A stretch of 15,789 nucleotides of DNA from Candidatus Zixiibacteriota bacterium (GTDB taxonomy: Bacteria > SM23-81), in the NCBI GenBank assembly GCA_030628225.1, contig DAOVRJ010000027.1, positions 1-15,789 of the forward strand. Reading direction: 5' to 3'. The position numbers and the translations under genes were made by a program. Below are positions 14,576 to 15,789 of the stretch, piece after piece. The number at the start of each line of letters is the position of its first letter. The first letter of the stretch is position 1. The notes under the pieces were generated by a model. That model did no database searches, was not told the DNA's origin, and saw only the letters and a list, made by a program, of their open reading frames with translations.

Positions 14576-15084
14576 AATCCCTCCTCACCCTTCCCCTCCG
14601 GCTCATCCACCGACGCATGGCCGGCGCAAAGCTCCTCCTTCAGAATGCGTTGCACAACAGCAGGGATGGCCTTGACAACCGCAGGGGTGCAGCCCCGATG
14701 CCAGGTCCGCACATCGGTCACCTCCACGGCATAGAAAATGACATCTTGGGGAACTTGACATCCGCACCTGCGGCCCAGGTCCAGGGCAGTGCTGATGCCG
14801 ATCCCATGAGCAGACCAGAATGGTACATCCTCTTTAAATGTATCCTGGGAAAGACGATATATCTGACCCGGTTTCCCTTCTTCGGTCTCGATAGCGTCGA
14901 TGACGACGAGTTTCTGGTATCCACATACCAGATCCAAGATGGCCAGACCGGCGACGCTTGCCTCCTGGAAAACCAGATCACCACGGTCAGAAAAACGCCG
15001 CCGAAGCTCCCGAACGACATGTATACCCACGGCATCATCGCTAAGCAGTTCGTTGCCCAAACCGAGAACAAGAGTCTTATTCAC
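14572..15084 (-). CDS. [NiFe]-hydrogenase maturation protease (HycI/HybD/FrcD family)
   Basis: A 170-residue endopeptidase that removes the C-terminal tail of the hydrogenase large subunit once nickel is inserted. It shows LVLGLGNELLSDDAVG at 5-20, with Asp17 at the nickel-ligand position (Glu16 in HybD), VVIDAI with Asp63, and SAHGIG with His93, the three nickel-sensing ligands of the family. The C-terminal 20 residues are Glu/Gly-rich and look unstructured. I chose GTG at 15084 because it places the protein start directly before the glycine motif; the ribosome site (GGGTGAG) is weak. It stands between mvhD and hdrC, which ties it to an Mvh-type hydrogenase whose genes are outside the window. 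Confidence 0.92.
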   Translation of the reverse strand: MNKTLVLGLGNELLSDDAVGIHVVRELRRRFSDRGDLVFQEASVAGLAILDLVCGYQKLVVIDAIETEEGKPGQIYRLSQDTFKEDVPFWSAHGIGISTALDLGRRCGCQVPQDVIFYAVEVTDVRTWHRGCTPAVVKAIPAVVQRILKEELCAGHASVDEPEGKGEEGF

Positions 15085-15121
15085 TGACTCACCCGAGAAA
15101 TGTCCTATAATTCTAAGAATC

Positions 15122-15529
15122 TTACTTGATGGGTATTTTCCCAAATTCCTTAATCTTCTGAATGAAGTCATTCACCGCCTGGGCATATTTTCGCCCCTCT
15201 GTAGCCTCGATATGCTGCACACTGAGCCGGTCTGGTTCCAGCCCGAATTGTCTCAGCAGAACCTTGGTCAGGGCCAGCCGAGCTTGAGCTCGATGGGCTC
15301 CTGCCACATGATGACAATCGGTTGGATGACAGCTGGCGATCATCACCCCATCGGCACCATTTCCGAAGGCCGCCAGGATGTGCTCGGGATCAATTTGGGC
15401 AGCGCAGGGAACCCTAAGGACCACAAAATTTGGGGCGATGGCAACTCGCTCCACACCGGCCATATCAGCTGCGGCACCGGCACACCAATCACAACAGAAA
15501 ACCAGAATTTTCGGCTGAAAGTCCTTCAC
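15122..15529 (-). CDS. mvhD: MvhD/FlpD-type [2Fe-2S] electron-transfer subunit
   Basis: A 135-residue MvhD protein, the normal family length. It links a hydrogenase or formate dehydrogenase to HdrA. The cysteines are Cys12, Cys13 and Cys16 in FCCDWCAGAAADMAG, Cys42 in VPCAAQIDP, and Cys67/Cys72 in ASCHPTDCHHVAG, with the family's FGNGADGV stretch before them. The usual N-terminal pattern FxCNWC-x-Y is slightly altered to CCDWCAG. The start is GTG at 15529, 19 bases after the hdrA stop; its ribosome site is poor, so coupling to hdrA translation is likely. Confidence 0.95.
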   Translation of the reverse strand: MKDFQPKILVFCCDWCAGAAADMAGVERVAIAPNFVVLRVPCAAQIDPEHILAAFGNGADGVMIASCHPTDCHHVAGAHRAQARLALTKVLLRQFGLEPDRLSVQHIEATEGRKYAQAVNDFIQKIKEFGKIPIK

Positions 15530-15548
15530 AGCACACCAGATCTCCGTA

Positions 15549-15789
15549 TCAACTCATGGCTGCCCTTATGGTGGCCAGCGTCTGATCCCGCCAATAGCCC
15601 GTTTGCTCAATGGCCCCGCAGGGACAGGCGACTACGCAACATCCGCAGCCCAGGCACAGACTTTCGGTGATTTCGGCTTTCCGGCCCTTTCCATCACCAG
15701 AATCCTCTCCCACAAGCTGGATGGCCCTGTACTCGCAGGCGCCGATACAGACCCCACACCCATCGCAGACATCCTCATCCACACGGGAG
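15549..15789 (-). CDS. hdrA: HdrA C-terminal end with two [4Fe-4S] motifs (5' part outside window)
   Basis: About 79 residues are visible. They contain two ferredoxin-type motifs: CDGCGVCIGACE, where the usual Pro after the fourth Cys is Glu, and CLGCGCCVVACPCGAI, which has two extra cysteines. The ending YWRDQTLATIRAAMS matches the HdrA C-terminus (F-x-D-x-Q-I-x-x-x-I). HdrA holds the FAD that bifurcates electrons to ferredoxin and, via HdrCB, to the disulfide acceptor. The frame is open to the window edge with no ribosome site before the GTG at 15782, so this is a truncated view of a longer gene (HdrA is usually about 650 residues or more), not a small ferredoxin. MvhD follows directly, the classical neighbour. 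Confidence 0.88.
   Translation of the reverse strand, partial: SRVDEDVCDGCGVCIGACEYRAIQLVGEDSGDGKGRKAEITESLCLGCGCCVVACPCGAIEQTGYWRDQTLATIRAAMS

Noticed and set aside
14900-15670. Plus-strand open frame of 256 codons
   Set aside because: It is antisense to the maturation protease, mvhD and hdrA, all of which have their catalytic or cluster-binding motifs on the minus strand.
1-15789. CRISPR arrays, tRNA or rRNA genes
   Set aside because: I saw no regularly spaced direct repeats and no recognisable tRNA or rRNA sequence; the window is almost fully coding on the minus strand.

Overview
The window carries two long operons, both transcribed right to left on the minus strand. They are separated by a roughly 0.9 kb scar of decayed insertion sequences. 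The gene content (HdrA/MvhD/HdrC/HdrB, a complete hyp set, and an Mrp-type membrane module of the group 4 hydrogenase/Mbx kind) points to a strict anaerobe living on H2 and ferredoxin. Purine-rich Shine-Dalgarno sites, frequent GTG/TTG starts and remnants of IS256 and IS1595 transposases suggest an anaerobic bacterium, for example in or near the Desulfobacterota. HypB has the short form familiar from archaea, so I do not name a taxon.

Right operon (15789 to 7317, GC-rich; 60% in one hand-counted 60-nt line): the C-terminal end of hdrA, then mvhD, a [NiFe]-hydrogenase maturation protease, hdrC, hdrB, hypF, hypC, hypD, hypB, hypA and hypE. Hdr/MvhD proteins form the cytoplasmic complex that bifurcates electrons from a hydrogenase to ferredoxin and a disulfide-type acceptor. 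The protease and HypA-F build and finish the Ni-Fe(CN)2CO site of the partner hydrogenase. The hydrogenase catalytic subunits are not in the window. hypF is broken by an in-frame TAA at 12304-12306, inside its YrdC-like domain, with the rest of the gene intact in the same frame.

Scar (6401 to 7316): a C-terminal piece of an IS1595-like transposase and an N-terminal piece of an IS256-like transposase, both on the plus strand and both with in-frame stops. The IS256 piece runs to within about 20 nt of the hypE stop codon. The mrp promoter must lie in the left part of the scar or near it.

Left operon (6400 to 1, lower GC; 25 to 48% in hand-counted lines): mrpE, mrpF, mrpG, an MbhD-like subunit, a fused MbhE-MrpB subunit, mrpC, an MrpD-like subunit, a second larger NuoL/M-like subunit, and the start of a NuoH/EchB-like subunit that leaves the window. 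Nearly all genes overlap by 1 to 7 nt or abut. The order matches the membrane half of the Pyrococcus/Thermotoga Mbx complexes (A, B, C, D, F, G, H, H', M), so the catalytic NuoB/C/D/I-like genes should follow beyond position 1.

Working model (inference): the Hdr-MvhD complex makes or uses reduced ferredoxin at the expense of H2 in the cytoplasm. The membrane complex exchanges electrons with ferredoxin and couples this to Na+/H+ transport. The unusual points are the hypF nonsense codon, Lys-to-Glu replacements at both usual channel lysines of the MrpD-like subunit, an NKxE rather than NKxD motif in HypB, and the maturation protease placed between mvhD and hdrC.
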